Positions 6,541-13,545 of a stretch of DNA of 17,666 nucleotides are shown one piece after another. Below the pieces are notes generated by a model. The model saw only the letters and a list, made by a program, of their open reading frames with translations. It was not told where the DNA came from and searched no databases. The translations under genes were made by a program, and so were the position numbers. Location: contig DATKLE010000065.1 in the NCBI GenBank assembly GCA_035542575.1, positions 1 to 17,666 of the forward strand. Reading direction: 5' to 3'. Within the stretch, counting starts at the first letter, position 1, and each line of letters starts with the position of its first letter. This DNA is from JAIQET01 sp035542575. Its GTDB lineage: Bacteria; Acidobacteriota; Terriglobia; Terriglobales; Acidobacteriaceae.

Positions 6541-6584
6541 CCGTTGAGTTCCCATGACTCTCGTACCGACCCAAGGAGCTGCAC

Positions 6585-7136
6585 ATGAACGGAGAAGTGG
6601 CTGCCGCCTATCTTGAAGAAATTCGTCGCCAATTTCGCGGATACAAGCGCATGGGAGAGGGCGCGATTGCGCAAGCCAAGGATGCCGAGTTGTTTGTGAC
6701 CCTGGATCCCGAGGCGAATTCGATCGCCGTCATCGTCAAGCACCTGGCGGGCAACATGCGTTCCCGGTTCACCGATTTCCTGACCACCGACGGCGAAAAA
6801 CCCGACCGGCATCGCGATCAGGAGTTCGAGATGAACGCAGGCACCGCCCGCGCGGACCTCATGCGCTGGTGGGAAGAGGGGTGGGCGCGGGTGTTCTCCA
6901 CCATCGAAGCGCTGAAGCCCGAAGACTTGCTGCGTACGGTCACCACCCGCGAGGAGCCGCACACCGTGATGCAGGCAGTGGGCCGACAGCTGGCGCACTA
7001 CGCCTATCACATCGGGCAGATTGTTTTTCTCGCCAAGCATTTCCGCTCGCGGGAGTGGAAGTCGCTAAGCATTCCGCGTGGCAAGTCGGAGGAGTTCAAC
7101 CGGACGGCAGTGGCCGAGCGACGGCGGCGCCCCTAG
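6585..7136 (+). CDS. DUF1572 family protein (DinB-like four-helix bundle)
   Basis: The 183-residue protein matches DUF1572, a branch of the DinB/YfiT-like metalloprotein superfamily. The likely metal triad is His53 (IVKHLAGNMRSRF), His138 and His142 (LAHYAYHIGQI). Other family features are a conserved RxxFxDFLTTDGEKPDR loop and a WWEEGW helix. Such proteins are four-helix bundles; related members transfer or bind small thiols, but most are uncharacterised. AAGGAG precedes the ATG, and the gene follows the HyuB stop by 44 bases, so the two may be cotranscribed. The stop codon lies in the centre of a 14-base palindrome, CGCCCCTAGGGGCG (7128-7141), only eight bases from the end of the convergent DUF1287 gene, which might form a shared hairpin for both transcripts. 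Confidence 0.85.
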   Translation: MNGEVAAAYLEEIRRQFRGYKRMGEGAIAQAKDAELFVTLDPEANSIAVIVKHLAGNMRSRFTDFLTTDGEKPDRHRDQEFEMNAGTARADLMRWWEEGWARVFSTIEALKPEDLLRTVTTREEPHTVMQAVGRQLAHYAYHIGQIVFLAKHFRSREWKSLSIPRGKSEEFNRTAVAERRRRP

Positions 7137-7144
7137 GGGCGGCA

Positions 7145-7762
7145 TCAAGACGCAGGGCCGAAGTACCGGTAATGGCCGGTGATCTTCCACGCAAAGAGAA
7201 CATCTTCCATCTTGGGCCCTTCGCCGATGTTGTGGACGATCATGTGGCGGCCACCCGGCGCTTTCCGGTCCACCACGATGCCAATGTGGGGCACGCCGCT
7301 CTGCAAATCCCAGGTGACAAGGTCCCCCGGCAAGTAGTCCTCGGCACGACTGGTGACGGCGAGCGGTTCTCCCCTTCGTTCGAAGAACACCATGAGATTG
7401 GGGACACGCCGATGATCAATGTTGGAGTCAGGACGGTCGGCGTGCCAGCGGTTGTAGGGATAAAGGGAGAAATTCTTGACCATGTCCTCGTGGACCTCCT
7501 TCTGCAGATCAATCCCCACAGCCCGATATACCCGGATGATCTCATCGGTGCAGGTCCCCGTATTCTGCGGTACGTCGCCGCCTGGGTATGGGATACGAAC
7601 ATACGCCGAATCGTAACGGACGTAATGATGCGTTCGTTCCACCGCCGCCGCCACCAATTGGTTGAGAAATGCCTGTCTGGAACCCGCGTGATCAGTTTGT
7701 GCCACCGCCGACAACGTGGCCAGAGCCAGCATTGCCAGGTATCTTTGCGTTGCGCCCCGCAT
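7145..7762 (-). CDS. DUF1287 family protein (secreted NlpC/P60-like)
   Basis: The 205-residue protein has a short N-terminal hydrophobic stretch (about 8-21) that looks like a signal peptide, then a DUF1287 domain. The family is related to cysteine peptidases of the NlpC/P60 type. Cys71 in NTGTCTDEIIRVYRA starts the helix that normally carries the catalytic cysteine, His159 in VPHIGIVVD fits the catalytic histidine strand, and VHNIGEG (His177) follows. DYLPGDLVTWDL is the usual DUF1287/NlpC turn. A role in peptidoglycan or periplasmic peptide hydrolysis is inferred from the fold. The start at ATG 7762 has no Shine-Dalgarno, and a TAGAAT -10 element sits 10 bases upstream, so the mRNA may be leaderless. 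It is convergent with the DUF1572 gene. Confidence 0.85.
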   Translation of the reverse strand: MRGATQRYLAMLALATLSAVAQTDHAGSRQAFLNQLVAAAVERTHHYVRYDSAYVRIPYPGGDVPQNTGTCTDEIIRVYRAVGIDLQKEVHEDMVKNFSLYPYNRWHADRPDSNIDHRRVPNLMVFFERRGEPLAVTSRAEDYLPGDLVTWDLQSGVPHIGIVVDRKAPGGRHMIVHNIGEGPKMEDVLFAWKITGHYRYFGPAS

Positions 7763-7772
7763 ATGTAGAGAG

Positions 7773-7802
7773 ATTCTAAGCGTCCTGGCGTCCTCGTGTC
7801 CG
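7773..7802 (-). promoter_or_regulatory. promoter of the DUF1287 gene, possibly leaderless
   Basis: Leftward strand: CGGACA (7797-7802), an 18-base spacer, TAGAAT (7773-7778). Transcription would start about 7 bases on, near 7766, almost at the ATG (7762). No Shine-Dalgarno exists between, which fits a leaderless transcript. Confidence 0.45.
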
Positions 7803-7814
7803 CCGTCTGCGCGG

Positions 7815-7823
7815 TGCTATGAT
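7815..7823 (+). promoter_or_regulatory. extended -10 promoter of the DUF4440-like gene
   Basis: TGCTATGAT combines an extended -10 TG with TATGAT (7818-7823), five of six to consensus; no good -35 is seen. The start would be near 7830, giving a leader of about 60 bases. An ATG at 7819 lies inside this -10, so translation must begin later, supporting ATG 7891. It is divergent from the DUF1287 promoter and nearly abuts it. Confidence 0.5.
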
Positions 7824-7890
7824 CCGATGTTTGCGAGGGTGGAACCTTCGGATTCACCCCGTTCGTTGGTCAGGATCGGAGACAACCGCT

Positions 7891-8349
7891 ATGAGAACGC
7901 CGATTGCTCTGCTGGCGCTCGCCCTCTCAGCGATGCCTGGGCTGGGACAGGCGCCGGCAGTCAAAGCCGACGCAGATCCGGCTGCGCAGGCAGAAATCAT
8001 CAACTTGGAGGCAGAATCGTCCAAGCTCATCCTGCAGGGCAAATGGGACGAATACTCGTCCCACTTGACCGAAGACTATGTTCGCACTCTAGGAGATGGG
8101 AAAGTCCAGAGCAAGGAAGAGACTTTGGCGGAATTCCGCACTCCGGAACGCAAGGTGCTGGACTGGATTCCGGAGGACCTGAAGGTGCAAGTGTACGGCG
8201 ATGCTGCCATTCTCATCGGGCATCTGAGCGTCCTGTCTCGCCAGAGTGGCAGGGTTACGACTTCCTTCTTTCGCTTCACCCAGATTCTGCTGAAGCGGGA
8301 TGGGCGTTGGCTGGTAGCGGGGATGCAACTTACTCCGGTTTCTAAATGA
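7891..8349 (+). CDS. secreted SnoaL/DUF4440-like (NTF2 fold) protein
   Basis: The 152-residue precursor has a signal peptide (residues 1-20, MRTPIALLALALSAMPGLGQ) and a mature domain with the layout of DUF4440/SnoaL-like NTF2 folds: an N-terminal helix ending in LQGKWDEYSSHLTEDYVRT, a GKVQSKEETLAEF helix, then strands VYGDAAILIGHLSV and TTSFFRFTQILLKRDGRWLVAGMQLT. The final R-F-T-x-x-L-x-x-x-D-G-R-W pattern is characteristic of the family. These proteins form a cone-shaped pocket, and in most secreted cases the ligand is unknown. GGAG lies about 10 bases before ATG 7891. Tdh follows after 77 bases but has its own promoter. Confidence 0.85.
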   Translation: MRTPIALLALALSAMPGLGQAPAVKADADPAAQAEIINLEAESSKLILQGKWDEYSSHLTEDYVRTLGDGKVQSKEETLAEFRTPERKVLDWIPEDLKVQVYGDAAILIGHLSVLSRQSGRVTTSFFRFTQILLKRDGRWLVAGMQLTPVSK

Positions 8350-8382
8350 GTTCAGGTCCGGGTCTGAAGCCCGTCCGGCCGG

Positions 8383-8391
8383 TGCTAGAAT
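8383..8391 (+). promoter_or_regulatory. extended -10 promoter of tdh
   Basis: TGCTAGAAT: TG at the extended position and TAGAAT at 8386-8391, the same -10 as at tatA. The region 17 bases upstream (TCTGAA) is a poor -35. The predicted start near 8398 gives a leader of about 30 bases with AGGAAAGG ahead of the tdh ATG. Confidence 0.5.
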
Positions 8392-8426
8392 CTTGGGTTT
8401 GTCTTGCTGAGGAAAGGCACTCATCC

Positions 8427-9479
8427 ATGCCCAATACCATGCTGGCCGTCGTCAAACCACAGGCCGCACCCGGTGCGGAGGTCCGCGAGGTCAAGGTCCC
8501 GGGCTTTGGCCGCACCGATGTGCTGGTCAAAGTCAAGATTGCCTCCATCTGCGGCACAGACCTCCACATTTACAACTGGGACCGCTGGGCCCAGAGCCGC
8601 ATCCACCCTCCCCTCATTCCCGGGCACGAGTTCTGCGGCGAGGTCGTGGCCTTCGGCGACGAAGTGACCAGCGTGAAAGAGGGTGATCTCGTTTCGGCAG
8701 AGATGCACGTGGCCTGCGGCAAGTGCCTGCAATGCCGAACTGGGGAAGCCCACATCTGCCAGAACGTGAAGATCATTGGCGTAGATGCGGACGGGGCGTT
8801 CGCCGAGTACGTCGTCATTCCTGAGTCGAACATCTGGAAGCTCGATCCCGCGATCCCGCTGGAGTACGCCTCGATCCTCGATCCATTAGGCAATGCAGTC
8901 CATACCGTGCTGGCTGGCGAGATTGCGGCGAAAACTGTCGCAGTCACAGGCTGCGGCCCCATCGGTCTGTTCTCGATTGCCGTGGCACGTGCGGTGGGCG
9001 CAACGACCATCTTTGCCATTGAAGTGAACGCCCATCGCCGCCGCCTCGCCAAGGAGATGAAGGCCGATTTTGCCCTCGATCCCACAAAGGACGACGTTCG
9101 CGTCATGGTGGCGGAGCAGACTGGTGGCCTGGGCGCTGACGTCGTGCTCGAAATGGCGGGTCATCCGGACGCCATCCGAACAGCCTTCGATATCGTGCGG
9201 CGCGGCGGACGCATTTCCCTCCTAGGCCTTACTTCCAAGCCCGTCTCGGTCAATTTCTCGGAGGACATTATTTTCAAGGGCATCACGATTCAGGGCATCA
9301 ACGGGCGCCGCATGTACCAGACCTGGTATCAGATGACGGCGCTGCTCAAGGCCGGAAAGCTCGATCTCCATCCTGCCATTACCGACCGCATCGAGATGAG
9401 AGACTTCTCCGAGGCTATGGAAAGGCTGAGGACGGGGGAAGCCAGCAAGATTCTGGTCTATCCCAACGGCGCGAAGTGA
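8427..9479 (+). CDS. tdh: L-threonine 3-dehydrogenase
   Basis: The 350-residue zinc alcohol dehydrogenase-family enzyme matches threonine 3-dehydrogenase along its length (E. coli Tdh has 341). It oxidises L-threonine to 2-amino-3-ketobutyrate with NAD+ in the cytosol. Visible features are the catalytic zinc region ICGTD (Cys42) and GHEFCGEV (His67, Glu68), HVACG with the active-site histidine (His94), the structural zinc cysteines 97, 100, 103 and 111, the Rossmann GCGPIG (175-180), and the Tdh-specific LDPLGNAVHT and GINGRRMYQTWYQM. The start at ATG 8427 matches the family N-terminus; AGGAAAGG lies upstream. The usual partner kbl (2-amino-3-ketobutyrate CoA ligase) is not beside it, so glycine formation would need a distant gene. 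Confidence 0.93.
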   Translation: MPNTMLAVVKPQAAPGAEVREVKVPGFGRTDVLVKVKIASICGTDLHIYNWDRWAQSRIHPPLIPGHEFCGEVVAFGDEVTSVKEGDLVSAEMHVACGKCLQCRTGEAHICQNVKIIGVDADGAFAEYVVIPESNIWKLDPAIPLEYASILDPLGNAVHTVLAGEIAAKTVAVTGCGPIGLFSIAVARAVGATTIFAIEVNAHRRRLAKEMKADFALDPTKDDVRVMVAEQTGGLGADVVLEMAGHPDAIRTAFDIVRRGGRISLLGLTSKPVSVNFSEDIIFKGITIQGINGRRMYQTWYQMTALLKAGKLDLHPAITDRIEMRDFSEAMERLRTGEASKILVYPNGAK

Positions 9480-9523
9480 CTCAGGCTTTTGCGAGCGTCC
9501 CAATAGCTGCAGGGAACCCAGAG

Positions 9524-10663
9524 CTACTGCAGGTCATTCCTGTCCGGGTTGTAAAAGAAATGGAATCGTAAGGCAAGATACTGTCCCTTAAACTCGCCCG
9601 GCAGTGGCGGAAATGGATTGGACGCAGTGATGCCGCCGTAGGCGGCGCGATCCAAAGACACGTCGCCCGAACTGCTGACATAGCGCAATCCCGCCACGCG
9701 GCCATCTTTCAGGATGGCAAACTCGAGAGAAACTTTCCCCTTTTTCATGATCGGGGCCCGCGCGACTTCGGGAATAAGGTTGTACCAGTTCTGGCGGACA
9801 TCTTGCAGCACCCGGGAAAGATAGGGACCGAAGTCCACGCCCATGGTATCGCTGAGAACGTCGAGCGGCCCGATGGCCCCGGTAGCCGGCCGACCTTGCC
9901 CTAACCCGTAGTCGCCGCCATCGCCGCCATAGCCGCCGCGATTGGCCATGGAGGCCCGGGCCGCCTGTTGGATTTGCGATCCGGCTGAGAGGTTCGGAAT
10001 CTTGAAGCTGGGCTGGGCCGCTCCGGTGTCAGGAGCCGTCAGCTTGGCTACCTGATCCTGTCCCGCAGGACTCTGTGCCCGGGGTGACTGAAACTGCGGC
10101 TGCTCTTGCGGGGCGGGTGTGGATTGTGCCATGGCCTGAGCTGGTGGCTGCTGCGGCTGAGGTGGCTGATCGAGCGGAGGTCCGCCCGGTCCTGGCGTAC
10201 CTGGACGAGCACTGTCGAGAATGTGCTTCATTTCCTCACGATCCAGCTGCGGCGCGCGCGAGGTCGCCTTACGGTCTTTGTCAGAGATGTTGTTGGTGTC
10301 AGACCGCTTGGTGAGTTTCTGTTCGTCTGGCGGCATTTCCAGGTATGTGAGTTCCTTATCTCGCAGCATATCGCCCGGGGCCACCACGATCACGGAGCGC
10401 TTGGGCAGAAAGTCCGCCAGCCGATCGGAATTGACGAACAGAATCACTACCATCAGGTGGACAACCACCGACATCCACAACGCCTCGCGGCGGCGGGAGC
10501 GCGAGAGATCATCCTGCAGCTGAATCAGCAGGGCGGGGACGTCGTGCATCTCGCGATACACCGATTCCCAGCGCTGCGCGTCATACAAGTCGCCAGAATC
10601 GGGGCGTGGCGCAAGCGATGAAGGAGGGGCTGGGGCTCCCGGCGGGATTTCGGTCGTCGACAT
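9524..10663 (-). CDS. TonB-like protein with a long Pro/Gln-rich linker
   Basis: The 379-residue protein has an unusually long cytoplasmic N-terminus (about 60 residues), one membrane segment (about 62-79, SVVVHLMVVILF, where TonB proteins carry a conserved His), a long periplasmic linker rich in Pro, Gln and Gly (about 150-260), and a C-terminal TonB-type domain (about 275-375: PYLSRVLQDVRQNWYNLIP, GKVSLEFAILKDGRV, SSSGDVSLDRAAYGGI, PPLPGEFKG). TonB passes energy from the ExbB-ExbD motor to outer-membrane receptors; no exbB or exbD lies in the window. The acidic, charged N-terminus is unlike E. coli TonB and suggests an extra cytosolic contact. It is last in the leftward lipid A block, 265 bases after the Gfo/Idh gene, so it may have its own promoter. 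The end is convergent with tdh. Confidence 0.85.
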   Translation of the reverse strand: MSTTEIPPGAPAPPSSLAPRPDSGDLYDAQRWESVYREMHDVPALLIQLQDDLSRSRRREALWMSVVVHLMVVILFVNSDRLADFLPKRSVIVVAPGDMLRDKELTYLEMPPDEQKLTKRSDTNNISDKDRKATSRAPQLDREEMKHILDSARPGTPGPGGPPLDQPPQPQQPPAQAMAQSTPAPQEQPQFQSPRAQSPAGQDQVAKLTAPDTGAAQPSFKIPNLSAGSQIQQAARASMANRGGYGGDGGDYGLGQGRPATGAIGPLDVLSDTMGVDFGPYLSRVLQDVRQNWYNLIPEVARAPIMKKGKVSLEFAILKDGRVAGLRYVSSSGDVSLDRAAYGGITASNPFPPLPGEFKGQYLALRFHFFYNPDRNDLQ

Positions 10664-10719
10664 CGAACGGCTTGCCTGTTAGTTAGACACAAACGGCGGC
10701 GGGCGGTTGTACGCGCACG

Positions 10720-10740
10720 GACCTGGTCTAACTCCAGGTC
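10720..10740. other. hairpin in the leader of the TonB-like gene
   Basis: GACCTGG (10720-10726) and CCAGGTC (10734-10740) form a perfect 7-bp stem with a 7-base loop, about 60 bases upstream of the TonB-like start. No T-run follows leftward, so it is not a terminator; it may be an mRNA structure or operator. The rest of the 265-base gap holds no reading frame I would call a gene. Confidence 0.35.
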
Positions 10741-10897
10741 AAAGTCTCGCACCGAGGGCGAAAGTCCGCCGGCGTCTACTGCCAAGTAGCTTTATTCTCG
10801 CACCTTTTGCTGAATTCCGCGACGCCCGAAAGGAGCGGTGCTGACCGCCTTGATGCGCTTTAGTTACAAATCTTTACACAGCGACCGGTAACCCCGA

Positions 10898-10925
10898 AGG
10901 TCCCCCTGCTGGACCTCTGGGGGGA
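10898..10925. terminator. GC-rich hairpins just after the Gfo/Idh stop
   Basis: Two competing stems are visible: AGGTCC (10898-10903) with GGACCT (10911-10916), and TCCCCC (10901-10906) with GGGGGA (10920-10925). They start three bases beyond the Gfo/Idh stop on the leftward strand. No T-run follows, so intrinsic termination would be weak; Rho-dependent arrest or mRNA end protection is possible. Confidence 0.3.
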
Positions 10926-10928
10926 GCT

Positions 10929-11915
10929 CTAGTCTGCCTGCAGCCGATCTAGCTGGACTTGCTCACGGTGTTCGGTGATTGCGGCGATGATATCCAGCGC
11001 CAGCGCCAGAGCCCGGCGGCCGTCTTCTAGAGAAACCAGCGGCGTGGAGCGGCTCCGGACGGCTTCGAGGAACGACTTCAGCTCGGCGTGCAGCGGCTCT
11101 TCCGCGACAATCGCAGGCTTGGCAACCTTAATTTGCGGGTTCACGGAAGGTGTGCCAGCAAGCTCGGGGTCAGCGCCCACGGTGAAGACCAGCACATCCT
11201 GGCGGCCGTAGTCGAGCGAAATGTACTGCTTGGGCTGGAAAAAGCGCAGCTTCCGCACCCGCTCGGTCGAAACCCGGCTGGCGGTGAAGTTGGCCACGCA
11301 GCCGGACTCGAACTCCAGGCGCACGTTGGCGATGTCCACCTTGTCCGAGAGAATCGGCAGACCGACGGCACGAATCTCCTTGACCGCCGAGTTGGTAAAG
11401 GCCAGCACCACGTCGAGGTCATGGATCATCAAATCGAGCACCACGTCCACATCGAGCGAACGCGGCGTGAACACGCTCAGGCGATGGACCTCAAAAAACA
11501 TCGGCCGGGTGATCAGCGGCAGGGTGGCGCGCACGGCAGGATTGAAACGCTCCAGATGACCGACCTGGCCGGCCCTTCCAAGCTGGTGCGCCAAGCGGAT
11601 CAACTCATCGGCCTCGGCCAGCGATTTCGCCAGCGGCTTCTCGATCAGAACGTCGATCCCGGCCTCCATCAACGTTCTGGCGACTTCCAGATGATGAATA
11701 GTAGGAACCGCGACCGTCGCGGCCTGAACTTCGCCCCGGGTCGTGATCAGCTGCGCAACCGAGCCGAACGCGCGGGCGCCATATTCGCGGGCAACCTCAT
11801 CAGCGCGAGCCACATCGGGGTCCACGACCGCAACCAGCTTGACCGGCTCACCCTGCCTGGCAAGCTGGTGATAGACACGGGCATGATTTCGCCCAAAGGC
11901 GCCAGCGCCAATCAC
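10929..11915 (-). CDS. Gfo/Idh/MocA-family oxidoreductase, possibly GnnA-like
   Basis: The 328-residue enzyme has a Rossmann NAD(P) domain at its start (GAGAFGRNHARVY), a second dinucleotide strand ending VVDPD, the catalytic EKP motif (IEKPLAKS, Lys93), and the C-terminal sheet domain with VGHLERFNPA and LMIHDLDVVLAF (His165). Its place beside lpxI and lpxA suggests a sugar-nucleotide substrate. GnnA of Acidithiobacillus, from the same superfamily and also near lpxA, oxidises the 3-OH of UDP-GlcNAc so that GnnB can aminate it; no GnnB lies here. The GTG at 11915 is the first standard start, but it falls inside the first beta strand. In-frame residues upstream (INVAV) look native, with only a non-standard CTG at 11945 before a stop, so the true start is uncertain. 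Confidence 0.85.
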   Translation of the reverse strand: MIGAGAFGRNHARVYHQLARQGEPVKLVAVVDPDVARADEVAREYGARAFGSVAQLITTRGEVQAATVAVPTIHHLEVARTLMEAGIDVLIEKPLAKSLAEADELIRLAHQLGRAGQVGHLERFNPAVRATLPLITRPMFFEVHRLSVFTPRSLDVDVVLDLMIHDLDVVLAFTNSAVKEIRAVGLPILSDKVDIANVRLEFESGCVANFTASRVSTERVRKLRFFQPKQYISLDYGRQDVLVFTVGADPELAGTPSVNPQIKVAKPAIVAEEPLHAELKSFLEAVRSRSTPLVSLEDGRRALALALDIIAAITEHREQVQLDRLQAD

Positions 11916-11941
11916 CGCAACGTTGATGCAGTTGTCCGTGG

Positions 11942-11959
11942 CCAGAAGTCAGTTGCCGG
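11942..11959 (+). repeat. short interspersed repeat, copy A
   Basis: CCAGAAGTCAGTTGCCGG matches the copy within maf (16782-16799) at 16 of 18 bases, in the same orientation. It is followed by GC-rich CCGGCGGGTTGCCGG. It covers the place where a standard start codon for the Gfo/Idh gene would be expected. Confidence 0.5.
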
Positions 11960-11983
11960 CCGGCGGGTTGCCGGATGACTGAT

Positions 11984-12010
11984 TTAACCACAAAGGGCAC
12001 GAGGGTACAC
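11984..12010. repeat. probable fragment of an interspersed 'accacaaaggacac' type repeat
   Basis: The string beginning TTAACCACAAAGGGCACGAG and ending GGTACAC resembles a family of low-complexity intergenic repeats (variants of ACCACAGAGGACACAGAGG) that I recall from many bacterial genomes, including Acidobacteriota. It is the only copy in the window, so the assignment rests on memory. It sits between the DinB-like and Gfo/Idh genes. Confidence 0.4.
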
Positions 12011-12022
12011 GCCGACCGGAGG

Positions 12023-12493
12023 CTAGCGGCCCGCTTTCTTCAACAGGGCAATTTGTCCGGCATGATAAAGCTCGTGCTGCACGATCCCGCTGAACATGTA
12101 ATAGAAGTTGTAGTAGCTCTGGGTCTTTCCCGGGACCTGCTCCTCCAGGCGGGCATCGGGAAACGCGGCAACCGCTTTGACCAGCTCCTCGTGGGTGAGC
12201 TTCAAGTGCTCGACTGCTCTCCGCCACGCGGCGTCACTGGTGTCTTCTACCGGGGGGAAGTTCTGTTTATCGGAGAGCGTCACTGCGGTCCCTCCGGTGC
12301 GGCGCACGACGGCATCATCCCAGGCGGCGATGTGGAGCACGAGCTCCCAAATGGTATGGGCATTCTTGATCGGCCGGGCGGCGGCAGTGCTCGCATTGAC
12401 CCCGCGGAGAAGCTCGAGCACCGAGTCGCCGTGCCAGGCATCTCCCTCGAAGGCGCGACGGATCTGGTCGGCCAGGCGGATGGTTTCGGACAT
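12023..12493 (-). CDS. DinB-family protein
   Basis: The 156-residue protein is a DinB/YfiT-type four-helix bundle. The metal triad is His54 (LVLHIAAWDDAV), His140 and His144 (IVQHELYHAGQIALLKKA), the same spacing as in the DUF1572 protein of this window, though the sequences are otherwise quite different. Members bind a divalent metal and some are thiol transferases (bacillithiol or mycothiol dependent); most have no known role. ATG 12493 is chosen for its GGAGG five bases upstream; the longer frame to 12595 overlaps lpxI. It lies 29 bases after the lpxI stop and ahead of the Gfo/Idh gene, so it is probably cotranscribed with lipid A genes, with no obvious functional link. Confidence 0.88.
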   Translation of the reverse strand: MSETIRLADQIRRAFEGDAWHGDSVLELLRGVNASTAAARPIKNAHTIWELVLHIAAWDDAVVRRTGGTAVTLSDKQNFPPVEDTSDAAWRRAVEHLKLTHEELVKAVAAFPDARLEEQVPGKTQSYYNFYYMFSGIVQHELYHAGQIALLKKAGR

Positions 12494-12522
12494 GATTTCC
12501 TCCAATAGGCTGGCTGCGGTTG

Positions 12523-13368
12523 TCACTCCGCCAGGATGGCAATGTTGACGCGATCCGCTGCCTGGATGACCGCATCGCCATCGAGCAGTAAACATCTTCC
12601 CGCGTCCAGGGCCAGGCAGCTTGCGCCCGCCTGGCGCATGACTTCGATGGTCTTTACCCCGACGACAGGCACATCGAAGCGCATATCCTGATTGGGCTTG
12701 GCGATCTTGACCACCGTAAGGTCGCGGCTCAAGGTGGGAGTGCCGCCTTCGAGCGAGGCCATGATCTGCCCGGCTCGCTCGATCGTGGCGTCCGTCCCTT
12801 CCATGGCCTCGACTGCCACGCAGGCGGTTTCGGCGACCACCACGGTTTGGCCGATATCATACTGTGCCAGGTGGCGGGCCACGGCCCGTCCGTAGGCGAT
12901 GTTCTTTCGCTCCTGTTCGGTAGGAGCACGCTTGGTGAGTGTGCCCGGCGTGGCCAGCAGCGGCTGCAGCAAGGCGGTTGAGTTCTCCAGCGCGATGCCT
13001 TCATCGGCCAACACTTTGGCCACCGCCCCCAGCAGAGAATCCGTATTCCGCGTCCCCAATGACAGCAGCAGCTTGGCCAGCCGCCAGTCTGGCTTGATGC
13101 TGGAGAAGATCTGCTTATGCTTGACCTGCCCGGCCATAATGGCGCGGTGCACGCCCTCGCGCTGGAATGTCTCGATGAGCTTGGAGAGTTCGCCCAGTGA
13201 TAGCCAGTGAACGGAGGCGGCGCCGCGGGACTCGATCTCGGGGAAGGCTTCCTCCTTGATCGCGGCCACCACGACCTCGTGGCCTTGTGCGCGAGCCGCA
13301 TCCAGCACCAAGAACGGAAACTTGCCGTTGCCGGCAATCAACCCTAGTTTCTCTCTCCCTGCGCTCAC
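12523..13368 (-). CDS. lpxI: UDP-2,3-diacylglucosamine pyrophosphatase LpxI (DUF1009)
   Basis: The 281-residue protein matches LpxI, which cleaves UDP-2,3-diacylglucosamine to lipid X and UMP in lipid A synthesis and replaces LpxH in many bacteria. Visible signatures are GLIAGNGKFPFLV at the N-terminus, MAGQVKHKQIF, the acidic AMEGTDATIERAG (187-200), and KIAKPNQDMRFDVPVVGVKTIE (221-242), which contains the catalytic-site aspartates of the family. Length is close to the Caulobacter enzyme. The start is GTG at 13368; no better start or Shine-Dalgarno is seen. A 177-base gap holding a palindromic repeat separates it from lpxA, so it may depend on read-through or its own promoter. DinB-like and Gfo/Idh genes follow. 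Confidence 0.93.
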   Translation of the reverse strand: MSAGREKLGLIAGNGKFPFLVLDAARAQGHEVVVAAIKEEAFPEIESRGAASVHWLSLGELSKLIETFQREGVHRAIMAGQVKHKQIFSSIKPDWRLAKLLLSLGTRNTDSLLGAVAKVLADEGIALENSTALLQPLLATPGTLTKRAPTEQERKNIAYGRAVARHLAQYDIGQTVVVAETACVAVEAMEGTDATIERAGQIMASLEGGTPTLSRDLTVVKIAKPNQDMRFDVPVVGVKTIEVMRQAGASCLALDAGRCLLLDGDAVIQAADRVNIAILAE

Positions 13369-13440
13369 GCGACACAGTCTAGCACTCGGCCGTCAGCTAT
13401 CCGCCGTCAGGTGGTCGCGGGCCCCCATTTCGCGAATGGC

Positions 13441-13480
13441 GTCATCCTGAGCCCGGCGTCAGCCGGGCGAAGGATCTTGC
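13441..13480. repeat. interspersed palindromic element (GTCATCCTGAGC type)
   Basis: GCCCGGC (13451-13457) and GCCGGGC (13462-13468) form a 7-bp stem around GTCA; flanking ATCCT (13444-13448) and AGGAT (13471-13475) extend it after a tandem GA/GA internal mismatch. The flanks GTCATCCTGAGC and GAAGGATCTTGC match an intergenic repeat I know from Acidobacteriota and others (GTCATCCTGAGCGAAGCGAAGGATCT). It lies between lpxA and lpxI. No T-run follows leftward. Confidence 0.6.
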
Positions 13481-13545
13481 GTGCATCGGCAAAACGCTTG
13501 CGAGCGATGACCACAAGGAACGTTCCGCAACCCGATGGCCGACGG

